64,000 nt of DNA from Bradyrhizobium sp. JYMT SZCCT0428 (GCF_018131075.1 NZ_JAFCLS010000002.1:269830-333829), one strand, 5' to 3'. Shown: positions 55,868-64,000, numbered from the stretch's first letter. Notes: a model not told the origin generated them from the sequence alone. Made by a program: numbers and translations.

Positions 55868-56662
55868 CTAGCGTCCTGTAAAGTTCGGTTTGCGCCGCTC
55901 TATGACGGCGGCGAGCCCCTCCCGCGCGTCGGCCATCCCTGAGAGTTCGGACACGGTGCGCGCCTCTTCCGAAAGGCACTGCTCAATGCTGAGCGCTGTG
56001 CCGGCCCAGACCAACCGCTTGGTCGCGGCCAGCGCCTTTGGCGCGCCCTCAGCCAATTCCCGTGCCATGGCCATCGACGCCTCGGCCAGTTCAGCATCCG
56101 GAACGACCTTGGTGACGATGCCCATGGAGAGCGCTTCGGGCGCCGATATCACCGGATTTGTGAGCAGGATCGACATGGCGCGGCGCAAGCCGACCAGCCG
56201 CGACAGCGTAACGGAGACACCGGCATCAGGCGCCATTGCAACGCGGGTCGCACCCGCGAGGAATTTGGCGGATTCGCCAGCGATGACGATATCGGAGGCG
56301 CAGACGAGACCGAAGCCACCGCCACCTGCCGCAAAGCCCTGCACCGAGGTAATCACCGGCGCTTCCAGCCGCAGCAAGCCCGTCACGACGTTCTGCAGAT
56401 AGGCGGTGGCCTGCCTGATATAGTCGGGCAGCTTCTCACCCTTCGACGCAAACGCTCTGATGTCGCCGCCCGCGCAAAAATTCGTCCCCTCGCCGCTCAG
56501 CAGCAGCACGCGCAGGTCCGGCGCGCCGTGGCACACCATGACGGCGTCGCACAGCGCGCTGAGAAGCTCGGCGCTCATACCGTTGGCCGCATCGGGACGA
56601 TTGAGGCGGAGTCGGGCGATGCCGTCGGCGATGTCGAGCAGAACGGGTCCTTTATCGATCAT
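55868..56662 (-). CDS. Enoyl-CoA hydratase/isomerase family protein
   Basis: A 264-residue crotonase. Oxyanion-hole segments are GEGTNFCAGGDIRAF (about 56-70) and VQGFAAGGGGFGLVCASDIV (about 105-124). The second catalytic Glu position is occupied by Asp (APDAGVSVTLSRLVG), suggesting isomerase or other crotonase chemistry rather than standard hydration. Four bases upstream of the SDR and 20 bases downstream of the dioxygenase beta subunit gene. Confidence 0.88.
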   Translation of the reverse strand: MIDKGPVLLDIADGIARLRLNRPDAANGMSAELLSALCDAVMVCHGAPDLRVLLLSGEGTNFCAGGDIRAFASKGEKLPDYIRQATAYLQNVVTGLLRLEAPVITSVQGFAAGGGGFGLVCASDIVIAGESAKFLAGATRVAMAPDAGVSVTLSRLVGLRRAMSILLTNPVISAPEALSMGIVTKVVPDAELAEASMAMARELAEGAPKALAATKRLVWAGTALSIEQCLSEEARTVSELSGMADAREGLAAVIERRKPNFTGR

Positions 56663-56681
56663 GGCAAGCTACCGCCTTCGG

Positions 56682-57176
56682 CTAGATCAGGAACGAGAGC
56701 GTGAACAGCGCTTTCTCGTTGTTGACCAGGATCACCTTCTTGTACGCCATTTTCAGCTCGCCATCGACATAGCGAAGCCGGTATTCGTTGCGCGCGGCCC
56801 AGACCGTGTCGTCGCGCAGGCTGGATTCAAACACCATGCTGTTGCTGGCGACCGAGATATCGCCGCCCGGCTGCTGGTCCAGCAGTTCGATGTTAGACAC
56901 CAGCCGCCGCAGCCGCGATTGCGGCGTCTGGGTGTGGCGCTTGCCGGTGAGCAACTGCTTGATGCGCAGCGAAATCCGCGAGCGGTTGTCGTAAATGATC
57001 GACATTTCCTTCTCGGGATCGATGTCGTCGCCATTGGCCGGCACCCAATAGACGCCGTCATCGGTCCACAGCGCTTCCCAGGCTTCATACGCGTGCTCGT
57101 CCTGCAGCCGAGCCTCCTTGTAGATGAAGGCCGTTACGGCTGATATCAGCGTAGCGCTGCTTTCGCGCGACAGCAT
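56682..57176 (-). CDS. Aromatic-ring-hydroxylating dioxygenase beta subunit
   Basis: A 164-residue SnoaL/NTF2-like small subunit. DEHAYEAWEALWTDDGVYWVPANGDDIDP (described: the D-E-x-x-x-x-W-x-x-L-W/F pattern near residues 26-38), SIIYDNRSRISLRIKQLLTG and SRLRRLVSNIEL are typical of ring-hydroxylating dioxygenase beta chains. It holds the alpha subunits in an alpha3beta3 assembly. GGAGG precedes the ATG, which overlaps the alpha-subunit stop. Confidence 0.9.
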   Translation of the reverse strand: MLSRESSATLISAVTAFIYKEARLQDEHAYEAWEALWTDDGVYWVPANGDDIDPEKEMSIIYDNRSRISLRIKQLLTGKRHTQTPQSRLRRLVSNIELLDQQPGGDISVASNSMVFESSLRDDTVWAARNEYRLRYVDGELKMAYKKVILVNNEKALFTLSFLI

Positions 57177-58435
57177 CACACCGCCTCCATCAGGCTGCGA
57201 TAGTGCCGCCAGATCCCGCGCGACGGGATTTCGTCGGTGACGTGGCCGACCTTGAAGCCGAATTCGTCCTGGCGCTCGCGCTTCTCGCCGCGGCCGAGGA
57301 AAATCCATTCGGGATTGCGCGCCAGCACGCCGCGATGGCAGCGCTCGTACATTTCGGAATCGTCCGCCAGCAGCAAACCGGCCGGGCCGACCGAGCCCAT
57401 GGTCTGCTGGCGCAAACGCCGGTTCATGTCGGGCGCGCCCTTGAACTGCAGCGCCGTGACATGCTGCACGCTGTCGTCGACCGCGAGCGGCTGGATTACG
57501 AACATCTGGATTTCGGCGATGAACAGGTTCGGGAAGATCATCACATGCGGCGCGCCGTCGATCATGATCTCGCGCGCCTTCTGGTCGCCATGGGCGGCCT
57601 TCATCCGCGCCGTATAATCCGGCAGCCGCTCTTCCGTGGTGCCGAACCAGCTCATCGGCGCGTCACGCTTGCGGAATTCGGGTCGCAGGTCGATTTCGGT
57701 ATGGCCGTTGCCATAGTCACGCGTTACCGCGGTCGACGCGCCACCATAGAGCTTGCCGATCGCGCTGTCGGCGACACCGAAGATCGAGGAATGCACGAAC
57801 GCCGGGTGATAACCATCGCATTCGTTTTCCAGGATGAATTTCCAGTTGGCCTTGACGCGATGCTTGAGGAACCCGGCCGTCACCTCGACCTCGCCTTCCG
57901 GCGAGAAGCGAACCAGCCGGTCGATGGTCTCTGCCGCACCGCCGAGATGCTCTTCCAGTGTCGGGCCTTCGGCTGCGAAAGAGCCAAAGACAAAACCGCG
58001 ATAGGATTGCACCCGAGTCACGCGGCCGAGCGCAAGCTTTGATTTATCCTGGCCTTCATACCCGTCCGGGAAGGCGTAGCCGACCAGCCGGCCGTCATTG
58101 GCAAAGGTCCAGGAATGGAACGGGCATGTGAAAGAGCGCGCATTGCCCTTGTCGTAGGAACAGACCTGGTTGCCACGATGCGAACACCGATTGAGCAAGA
58201 GATTGACCTTGCCCTGCTCATCGCGGGTCATGATCACCGATTGCGGGCCGATCGACTTGACGACGTAGTCGTTGGCGTTCGGCACCTCGCTCTCGTGTCC
58301 GACATAGACCCAGGTGCGGTACCAGATGTTCTGCAGCTCGGCCTCGAAGATCGCGGGATCGCTGTAGAGCGAGCCGTGCACCCTGTCGGAGCGGATCAAT
58401 TCGCCCCACTGTGACGCGTGCGGCACCACGTTCAT
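57176..58435 (-). CDS. Aromatic-ring-hydroxylating dioxygenase alpha subunit (Rieske)
   Basis: A 419-residue catalytic subunit. The Rieske [2Fe-2S] ligands are C84-x-H86 and C104-x-x-H107 (NRCSHRGNQ, TCPFHSW). The mononuclear iron site has the bridging D207 and ligands H210 and H215 (ENECDGYHPAFVH), with a later acidic ligand expected near residues 340-360. The enzyme inserts two oxygens into an aromatic ring. No ferredoxin or reductase gene occurs in the operon, so electrons must come from elsewhere. The start at 58435 follows GGGAG. Promoter region carries the shared TetR motif. Confidence 0.92.
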   Translation of the reverse strand: MNVVPHASQWGELIRSDRVHGSLYSDPAIFEAELQNIWYRTWVYVGHESEVPNANDYVVKSIGPQSVIMTRDEQGKVNLLLNRCSHRGNQVCSYDKGNARSFTCPFHSWTFANDGRLVGYAFPDGYEGQDKSKLALGRVTRVQSYRGFVFGSFAAEGPTLEEHLGGAAETIDRLVRFSPEGEVEVTAGFLKHRVKANWKFILENECDGYHPAFVHSSIFGVADSAIGKLYGGASTAVTRDYGNGHTEIDLRPEFRKRDAPMSWFGTTEERLPDYTARMKAAHGDQKAREIMIDGAPHVMIFPNLFIAEIQMFVIQPLAVDDSVQHVTALQFKGAPDMNRRLRQQTMGSVGPAGLLLADDSEMYERCHRGVLARNPEWIFLGRGEKRERQDEFGFKVGHVTDEIPSRGIWRHYRSLMEAV

Positions 58436-58496
58436 CGCTGCATCTCCCACCGGCTGGCCCGGGCTCTCTTGCGGAGACCTGCGGCTTGCGCTAAAA

Positions 58497-58517
58497 ATAA
58501 TCCGACTGACCGTTTAA
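58497..58517. promoter_or_regulatory. Second copy of the TetR operator candidate
   Basis: It contains CCGACTGACCGTTTAA and matches the reverse complement of 44842-44862 at 19 of 21 positions. It lies in the 166-base divergent spacer between the Rieske operon and the NTF2/enoyl-CoA hydratase fusion gene, so it could control both. Confidence 0.68.
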
Positions 58518-58601
58518 CGAATAGCACCGGCGCTTGGCGGTTTCAAGCGAATTTTCCCCTTCAGCCCGCCAAACAGCAGATTTGCAAGGAGGATCATCGG
58601 G

Positions 58602-59789
58602 ATGGAAGAAGTCAGCCCTGCCGGTCTCGCACGCGCGCTTTACGCCGCGCTTGCCACCGGCGACCGCGAGGAGCTCGACGCATTGCTGCACCCGGAGTTC
58701 ACCGGCCGCACCGCCGAGGGCATGCCGTTCGGCATCGGCGGCGATCATGACGGGCCCGCGGCGATGCGGCGCAACGCCTGGGGCGCGATCGCGCGGCACT
58801 TCGAGGCGCGCGCCGAGCCGGAACAGTTTCTCGACCTCGCCGATGGCCGCCTCCTGGTGACCGGCCGTTATCGCGGCCGCGGCAAGCAAGGCGACGCCAC
58901 GCTCGATGCCGCCTTTGCGCATCTGATCGCGGTCGACCAGGGGCGCATCAAATCGCTCGAGCAATTCACCGACACCGCGCGCTGGCACGATGCCGCCGGA
59001 CTGTTGCAAACGGTGTTGCTCGACTTCGAAGGCGGCGTTGCCACATTACGCTTGAACCGTCCAGAAATGGGCAATGCGATCGACGAGCGCATGGCCGCTG
59101 ATCTTGCGGAGGCCACGACGCAAATTGCCGAACGCCCTGATGTCCGCGCGGTCCTGATCGCGGGCAACGGGCCGAACTTTACGGTCGGCGGCGATCTTGG
59201 GCTTTTTGCCGGCACAGCACGTGAGCAATTGCCGAACCGGCTACGCCGCATGATCGACAGCTATCATCTCGCGATCGAGCGGCTGACCAGCATCAACGCA
59301 CCTGTCGTCGCCGCGGTGCGCGGTGGCGCAGGCGGCGGCGGGTTGGGCCTGATGTATGTCGCCGACATCGTCGTCGCGGCCGAGGATGCGCGGTTCGCGC
59401 TGGGTTATGGCGCGCTCGGCCTCACCGCCGACGGCGGCAACACCTGGTTCCTGCCGCGCATGGTCGGGACGCGGCGCGCGCAGGAGCTGTTCCTGCTCAA
59501 CCGCCGCCTCACCGCGCAAGAAGCCCTCGCCTTCGGTTTGGTGACGCGCCTAACGCCGGACCATCAGGTGGACAGCGAAGCCGCCTCCCTTGCCACGAAA
59601 CTCGCCGCCGGCCCGACGCGCGCCTTCGGCGCCGTCCGCCGGATGCTGCGCCAGTCGTTCGAGACGGGACTGTCCGATCAGCTCGACGCTGAAATGGATT
59701 CGATCGTCATCGCCAGCAACACCGACGACGCACAGGAAGGAATCTCCGCCTTCGTCGCCAAGCGACAGCCGAATTTTCGCGGCAATTGA
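58602..59789 (+). CDS. Fusion of NTF2/SnoaL-like domain and enoyl-CoA hydratase
   Basis: A 395-residue two-domain protein. Residues 1-128 are an NTF2/SnoaL-like cone (LARALYAALATGDREELDAL, LHPEFTGRTAEGMPF, IKSLEQFTDTARWHD). Residues 135-395 are a crotonase with GNGPNFTVGGDLGLF and VRGGAGGGGLGLMYVADIVV as oxyanion-hole segments. The catalytic region ALGLTADGGNTWFLPRMVG has Asp in place of one usual Glu. GGAGG precedes the ATG. It is divergent from the Rieske operon across the shared TetR motif and likely acts on the same pathway. Confidence 0.88.
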   Translation: MEEVSPAGLARALYAALATGDREELDALLHPEFTGRTAEGMPFGIGGDHDGPAAMRRNAWGAIARHFEARAEPEQFLDLADGRLLVTGRYRGRGKQGDATLDAAFAHLIAVDQGRIKSLEQFTDTARWHDAAGLLQTVLLDFEGGVATLRLNRPEMGNAIDERMAADLAEATTQIAERPDVRAVLIAGNGPNFTVGGDLGLFAGTAREQLPNRLRRMIDSYHLAIERLTSINAPVVAAVRGGAGGGGLGLMYVADIVVAAEDARFALGYGALGLTADGGNTWFLPRMVGTRRAQELFLLNRRLTAQEALAFGLVTRLTPDHQVDSEAASLATKLAAGPTRAFGAVRRMLRQSFETGLSDQLDAEMDSIVIASNTDDAQEGISAFVAKRQPNFRGN

Positions 59790-60210
59790 ACCAAACTCAT
59801 TTTTCGCGGCGGTCGTTCAGGCCTCTCAGCTAAGCCTCCATAACCGGCCATCTCGCGAACGACCGCTTCGCGCCAATAGCGGCCATTCGTTCGAGTTGTA
59901 TTAGCGATCCGGCAGCCGAGCAAATCGAGCTCTAGTCCTCATCGAATCCGCCCATCCCCGGCGGTCGCTTGCGCGTCAAAAAAAACCGGACGTTCCCTGA
60001 AATCAGGTTTCGGCCCCTATCTAGATGCCTGGCCGCATTCTGAATGGCTGATTTCCCCTCGCCTCTTTACCGCAAAGTGCTAGAATTTAGATATGTCCTG
60101 AATGACCGAATGACACCGCGCGAGCTCATCGCTTTCGTCGGCGCCTCGGCTTCAGTTCGCCGAAACGAGAAAAAGAGCGCAGCTCTGCCATCGGCACAAG
60201 GGAGGACATC
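59790..60210. other. Intergenic stretch
   Basis: About 420 bases with no credible gene. A word GACCGCTTCGCGCCAA at about 59861-59876 recurs near 63178. The ribosome binding site GGGAGGA of the monooxygenase gene is at its right end. Confidence 0.45.
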
Positions 60211-62013
60211 ATGCTCGACAAGGCCCCGGACGGAAAAATATCTGATCTGCTCAACGCGCTCGACAAAGCGCTGTCCGCTGGCGAGGTGGAACGCGCCGTC
60301 GATCTCTTTCAGACTGACTGCTACTGGCGCGACCTCGTTACCTTCACCTGGAACATCAAGACAATGGAGGGTAAGGAACAGGTTCGCGACATGCTCAAGG
60401 CGCGGCTTTCCGATACGAAGCCGTCGAGCTGGAAAATTGCGGACGGAGAGGACGCTTCCGAAACAGATGGAATAATCGAGAGCTGGATACAATTCGAAAC
60501 GGAGGTCGCGCGTGGCTTTGGCCACATGCGCCTGAAGGACGGCCGGATCTGGACGTTGCTGACGACCATGAGCGAACTCAAGGGACACGAAGAGGCAGTG
60601 GGCTTCGACCGTCCGATGGGGGCAAAACACGGCGCCGAACGCAATCGAAAAACGTGGAAGGAAGAACGCGAGGCCGAAGCTGCCGAACTCGGATATTCGC
60701 GTCAGCCCTATTGCGTCATTGTTGGTGGCGGTCAGGGCGGCATCGCACTCGGAGCCCGGCTGCGCCAGCTCAATGTGCCCACAATCATTGTCGAAAAGAA
60801 CGAACGACCTGGCGACAGCTGGCGCAAACGCTACAAGTCACTCTGCCTGCATGATCCTGTTTGGTATGATCATCTGCCCTATCTGCCGTTTCCCCGGAAC
60901 TGGCCGGTCTTCTCACCGAAGGACAAGATCGGGGACTGGCTCGAAATGTATACAAAGGTGATGGAGCTCAATTACTGGGGCGCCACCGAATGCAAGAAGG
61001 CATCCTACGACGACAAGAGCCGCGAGTGGACCGTCATCGTCCAGCGCGACGGCAAGGAAATCGTCCTCAAGCCAAAACAGCTCGTACTGGCGACGGGAAT
61101 GTCAGCCAAGCCCAACACGCCGAAATTCGAAGGCATGGGGATTTTCAAGGGCGATCAGCACCATTCGTCGCAGCATCCGGGACCGGACAAATACAAGAAC
61201 AAGAAAGCCGTGGTGATCGGCTCGAACAATTCCGCCCACGATATTTGTGCCGCGCTTTGGGAAGCCGGAGCGGACGTTACCATGGTTCAGCGCTCGACGA
61301 CCCACGTCGTGAAGTCGGACTCGCTGATGGAGCTCGGATTGGCCTCGCTTTACTCCGAACAGGCGGTCCAGTCTGGAATGACGACGGCCAAGGCCGACCT
61401 GATCTTTGCGTCATTGCCTTACAAGATTCTGCACGAGTTCCAGATCCCGGTTTATAACGCGATCAGGGAACGCGATGCCGATTACTACAAACGTCTCGAG
61501 AAGGCAGGCTTCCTGCTCGATTATGGTGACGACGATTCCGGTTTGTTCATGAAATACCTGCGGCGTGGATCCGGATACTACATCGACGTCGGCGCTTCGG
61601 AATTGGTAGCCAATGGCAACATCAAGCTGAAGAGCGGCGTCGATGTCAAAAAGCTCACGGAACATTCCGTCATCTTGACCGACGGGACCGAGCTGCCGGC
61701 TGATCTCGTCGTTTACGCCACCGGCTACGGTTCGATGAACGGCTTCGCCGCGGACCTGATCTCCAGGGAAGTCGCCGACAGGGTAGGTAAGGTCTGGGGA
61801 CTAGGCTCGAATACGACCAAAGACCCCGGCCCATGGGAAGGCGAGCAGCGAAATATGTGGAAGCCCACGCAGCAGGAGGGGCTTTGGTTCCATGGCGGTA
61901 ACCTGCACCAGTCACGTCACTACTCCCAGTTTCTGTCCCTCCAGTTGAAGGCACGAATGGAAGGCATTCCCACACCGGTTTACGGCCTCCAGAAGGCCCA
62001 CCATCTGAGCTGA
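60211..62013 (+). CDS. Flavin-containing monooxygenase with N-terminal NTF2-like domain
   Basis: A 600-residue NAD(P)H/FAD monooxygenase. Residues about 1-130 form an NTF2/SnoaL-like domain (ISDLLNALDKALSAGEVERA, VDLFQTDCYWRDL, WTLLTTMSELKGHE). The FAD motif IVGGGQGGIALGARLRQLNV lies at about 170-189 and the NADPH motif VVIGSNNSAHDICAALWEAG near 335-354. LVVYATGYGSMNGF near 505 is the usual ATG-containing end motif. It is close to YUC/Baeyer-Villiger-like FMOs. GGGAGGACATC precedes the ATG. Substrate unknown. Confidence 0.9.
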   Translation: MLDKAPDGKISDLLNALDKALSAGEVERAVDLFQTDCYWRDLVTFTWNIKTMEGKEQVRDMLKARLSDTKPSSWKIADGEDASETDGIIESWIQFETEVARGFGHMRLKDGRIWTLLTTMSELKGHEEAVGFDRPMGAKHGAERNRKTWKEEREAEAAELGYSRQPYCVIVGGGQGGIALGARLRQLNVPTIIVEKNERPGDSWRKRYKSLCLHDPVWYDHLPYLPFPRNWPVFSPKDKIGDWLEMYTKVMELNYWGATECKKASYDDKSREWTVIVQRDGKEIVLKPKQLVLATGMSAKPNTPKFEGMGIFKGDQHHSSQHPGPDKYKNKKAVVIGSNNSAHDICAALWEAGADVTMVQRSTTHVVKSDSLMELGLASLYSEQAVQSGMTTAKADLIFASLPYKILHEFQIPVYNAIRERDADYYKRLEKAGFLLDYGDDDSGLFMKYLRRGSGYYIDVGASELVANGNIKLKSGVDVKKLTEHSVILTDGTELPADLVVYATGYGSMNGFAADLISREVADRVGKVWGLGSNTTKDPGPWEGEQRNMWKPTQQEGLWFHGGNLHQSRHYSQFLSLQLKARMEGIPTPVYGLQKAHHLS

Positions 62014-62087
62014 TTGCTATTCGATTGCTTTGAGCAGGTCTGGAGACGGCACCTATAGGCCGGCTCGGCTGGACTGCTCATGTCCGA

Positions 62088-62127
62088 CCATCATACGAGC
62101 ATTCTCTCCATCATACGGCCATTCTTT
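62088..62127 (+). repeat. Two 20-bp tandem repeats
   Basis: Units 62088-62107 and 62108-62127 both read CCATCATACG then two variable bases and CATTCT; 17 of 20 positions agree. They lie 94 bases before the next gene. Confidence 0.7.
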
Positions 62128-62220
62128 GAACAAGACTGAACGCAGTGTCGGCGGCTGGTCGGCCCGACGAATAGTCGACCTCAACCTTGGGATGACGTTG
62201 GACGGAAAAGGGAAGCGCCA

Positions 62221-63027
62221 ATGAACTCCACACCTACTTCGAAGGCAAATGCCTCCCCCGATGCCTCGGTCCCGCGCACCGATGAACGACTCGCGCACGC
62301 CTACGGACAGATCACACGCGCGGGTGAAGAGCTTGCGCGTGTGAGTGAACAGGTTGCAAAAATGGAGCACGATGCCGAGCGCCCACCTTCGGCCGGACCT
62401 CCTTCGGCCGGACCTCGCCCGCAATCACCGCCTGGAAAGCCGGCGCGCCGGGCGCTCGTCGGCTTGGTGCTGGCGGCGTGCATCGTTGTCGCTGCCCTGG
62501 TTTTGCAGTCCTCCTATGGAGCCGGGGCCAAGCTGGTCGTCGCCCGTTGGGCCCCCCAGCTCGTTTCAACATTGTCGTCGGAGAATCCGCCGGTACTCGC
62601 CCTGCAGGCGCCATCTACCGTTCAAGTGGCCGCGGCGGAGGCAGCACCACCGCAAGCATCGCCCTTGCCCCAGCCCGCACCGCAAGACGCCGCGCCGACA
62701 ACCACTGCAGCGCTTCCTGATCACACAGAGTTGCTGCAAACGATGGCGCGCGATCTCGCGACTCTCGAGCGAAACTTCGAACAGCTCAAGGCGAACCAGC
62801 AACAAATAGTCCGCGACAGTTCAAAGGCCATTGAGGAGCTCAAGGCGAACCAGGAAGAGATAAAACGCGTACTAGCAAGGGTTTCCGAGCAGAACCCGCC
62901 CAAGACGTTACCACCTCCGGCGCAGCCGACTCCGACCTTGCGCAAGCCCGAGCGTACGCTGCAGTCGCCGCACGTAAGGGCGCGGCCTCGACCCCCAAGA
63001 GAGTGGATCTACGACGAGGACTGGTAA
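62221..63027 (+). CDS. Membrane-anchored Pro-rich/coiled-coil protein of unknown function
   Basis: A 268-residue protein. Residues 1-75 are polar with a short helical HAYGQITRAGEELARVSEQV segment, and one transmembrane helix lies at about 80-100 (LVGLVLAACIVVAALVLQSS). Next come an Ala/Pro-rich linker and a predicted coiled coil at about 165-225 with a duplicated word (QLKANQQQI and ELKANQEEI). The tail is Pro/Arg-rich. Similar anonymous proteins are common in Bradyrhizobium genomes. It probably sits in the inner membrane with its C-terminus in the periplasm or cytoplasm; the function is unknown. Confidence 0.75.
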   Translation: MNSTPTSKANASPDASVPRTDERLAHAYGQITRAGEELARVSEQVAKMEHDAERPPSAGPPSAGPRPQSPPGKPARRALVGLVLAACIVVAALVLQSSYGAGAKLVVARWAPQLVSTLSSENPPVLALQAPSTVQVAAAEAAPPQASPLPQPAPQDAAPTTTAALPDHTELLQTMARDLATLERNFEQLKANQQQIVRDSSKAIEELKANQEEIKRVLARVSEQNPPKTLPPPAQPTPTLRKPERTLQSPHVRARPRPPREWIYDEDW

Positions 63028-63818
63028 CCTTCGATGCAACGTCCATCAAAGTCTTGTGCTGAAACAGCGCTTCGATCCGATACAGCGCGGTATGCGTCGC
63101 GCGATGTCGTCGTCGTTTGTAGCCACCGATCGATTCGCGTTTGACGTACGGCACCGACATCTGCATTTGGCCGAATGACCGCTTCGCGCCAAAAGCCGCC
63201 AGTTGAGTTTTGGAGGCCGCCGCCAACCAGCGACCGCCCCTCCATCGAGAAGCGGCGGGCGGCGCTGGACGCTCTGTCCGGGCGAGCGGAACGAGTGGAA
63301 GGCGCCCCCCCCCCCCGCAATTTCGAATAAATCCCTGTCATGTGTTAGCTGCCGGAACGAGGGCCGGGGTGGAAGGATTCGTCCCGTGCAGGAGGGATCT
63401 CGATGCTGATGGCGAAGGAACGGTCGCCCGCGATCTGGACGCTGCGCGGCTGGGCGACCTTGGTGCTGTGGGAAGCTCACGCGACCCGCGAATGCGAGCA
63501 CGGCTGGATGCGGGACCGCCAGATCCGCCGCCCGGCGTCCCTCCGGATCAGGCAGTTGCGGAAATTCGGGATGTCCTGAACTCGATCGGCGATAGTTGCC
63601 CCGAGCGCCCGCCGGATTGCGGCTAGGCCGCCTGGCCGGCGCGCCTTTCGGGAGCGCCGCCCGCGTACGCGGGCGAGCTCTCGCCAGGCCTTGGAAGCTT
63701 CATGGTCGTTTCGGCCTCGCGTTGGGGATCGTAGTCGTCCATCGAACGGAAACGTGGTCGCAGATCGTAAACGATCAGCTGAAGAGAGCTGCGTAGGATT
63801 CCGGTGAACGATTGAGGG
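63028..63818. other. Probably degraded stretch, no intact gene
   Basis: About 790 bases. It holds a run of 12 C (63305-63316) and a frame reading PSIEKRRAALDALSGRAERV near 63230-63295 that resembles the tail of a DNA-binding or recombinase protein. Two overlapping frames near 63415-63490 (ARDLDAARL and GWATLVLWEAH) together faintly recall a Vsr-type endonuclease. None is convincing alone; the stretch looks like gene debris. Confidence 0.35.
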
Positions 63819-64000
63819 TTAGAGGACCGACTGCAGCCAGGTCGCGAAGGCCTGGATGGTCTTCTCGCGCGGATGATCCGTCGTTCGAACCACATAGAAC
63901 CGATATCCCGGCAAGCACAAATTGAAAGGTCTCACGAGCGTCCGCGCCGCGAGTTCGCGCGCCACGAGGACGTCGCTGAAGATGCCGATGCCCTGACCGG
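63819..64000 (-). CDS. LysR family transcriptional regulator, C-terminal part (runs off the window)
   Basis: The last 60 residues of a LysR-type regulator are encoded: GQGIGIFSDVLVARELAART, then PGYRFYVVRTTDHPREKT, then IQAFATWLQSVL and a stop. This is the typical end of the GcvA-like effector domain. The helix-turn-helix lies beyond the window, so the target cannot be judged. Confidence 0.85.
   Translation of the reverse strand, partial: GQGIGIFSDVLVARELAARTLVRPFNLCLPGYRFYVVRTTDHPREKTIQAFATWLQSVL

Overview
The window looks like chromosomal DNA of a high-GC alphaproteobacterium, most likely Bradyrhizobium or a close relative. This is judged from overall protein character, the livFG–acyl-CoA ligase–livHM–binding protein arrangement, and many LLM-type oxidoreductases. 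No rRNA, tRNA or CRISPR array was recognised.

0–14.8 kb: amine/amino-acid utilisation. A Tat-exported peptide-type binding protein and a fused two-domain ABC ATPase belong to a transporter whose permeases lie outside the window. They are followed by a DadA/PuuB-like FAD oxidase, an Lrp/AsnC regulator, a class III aminotransferase, a type II haloacid dehalogenase, succinate-semialdehyde dehydrogenase, a cupin, a GhrA-like dehydrogenase, a GNAT protein and a MOSC protein. The ATPase and Lrp genes each carry a single-base frameshift. An acetylornithine deacetylase survives only as a collapsed remnant.

15.5–29.8 kb: deazaflavin (F420) region. It holds fbiC (fused CofG/CofH), a 4-base-overlapping fgd–cofE–cofD–cofC operon, six further LLM-family oxidoreductases (one frameshifted), a Ddn-type deazaflavin-dependent reductase, and an Ltp-like thiolase with a DUF35 partner. 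The fgd product keeps the residues that bind the phosphate of glucose-6-phosphate in mycobacterial FGD.

30–43.9 kb: an uncharacterised system and the main discovery candidate. A sigma-54-dependent activator abuts the 3' end of an opposite-strand eight-gene operon. The operon encodes two tandem acidic/glycine-zipper proteins, a HExxH metallopeptidase, a 684-aa orphan protein, an AONS-like PLP enzyme, an 879-aa protein (aspzincin-like peptidase + peptidoglycan-binding + OmpA-like + papain-like cysteine hydrolase), an M20 dipeptidase and an amidohydrolase. A consensus -24/-12 promoter (TGGCACG-N4-TTGC) lies about 85 bases before the first gene, with inverted repeats upstream as candidate activator sites. 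Two degenerate direct repeats (about 105 and 39 bp) occur at about 15 kb and again at about 43.7 kb, bracketing the F420 and acidic-protein blocks.

44–62 kb: acyl/aromatic acid uptake and CoA-linked catabolism. A TetR regulator is divergent from an FAD oxidoreductase–livFG–acyl-CoA ligase–livHM–binding-protein operon. Converging on it is a Rieske dioxygenase (alpha, beta)–enoyl-CoA hydratase–SDR–alpha/beta hydrolase–acyl-CoA dehydrogenase operon. An almost identical 21-bp motif sits in the promoters of both operons 13.7 kb apart, suggesting one TetR regulon. An NTF2-like/enoyl-CoA hydratase fusion and an NTF2-like/flavin monooxygenase follow. The window ends with a membrane-anchored coiled-coil protein, a degraded stretch and the 3' end of a LysR gene.
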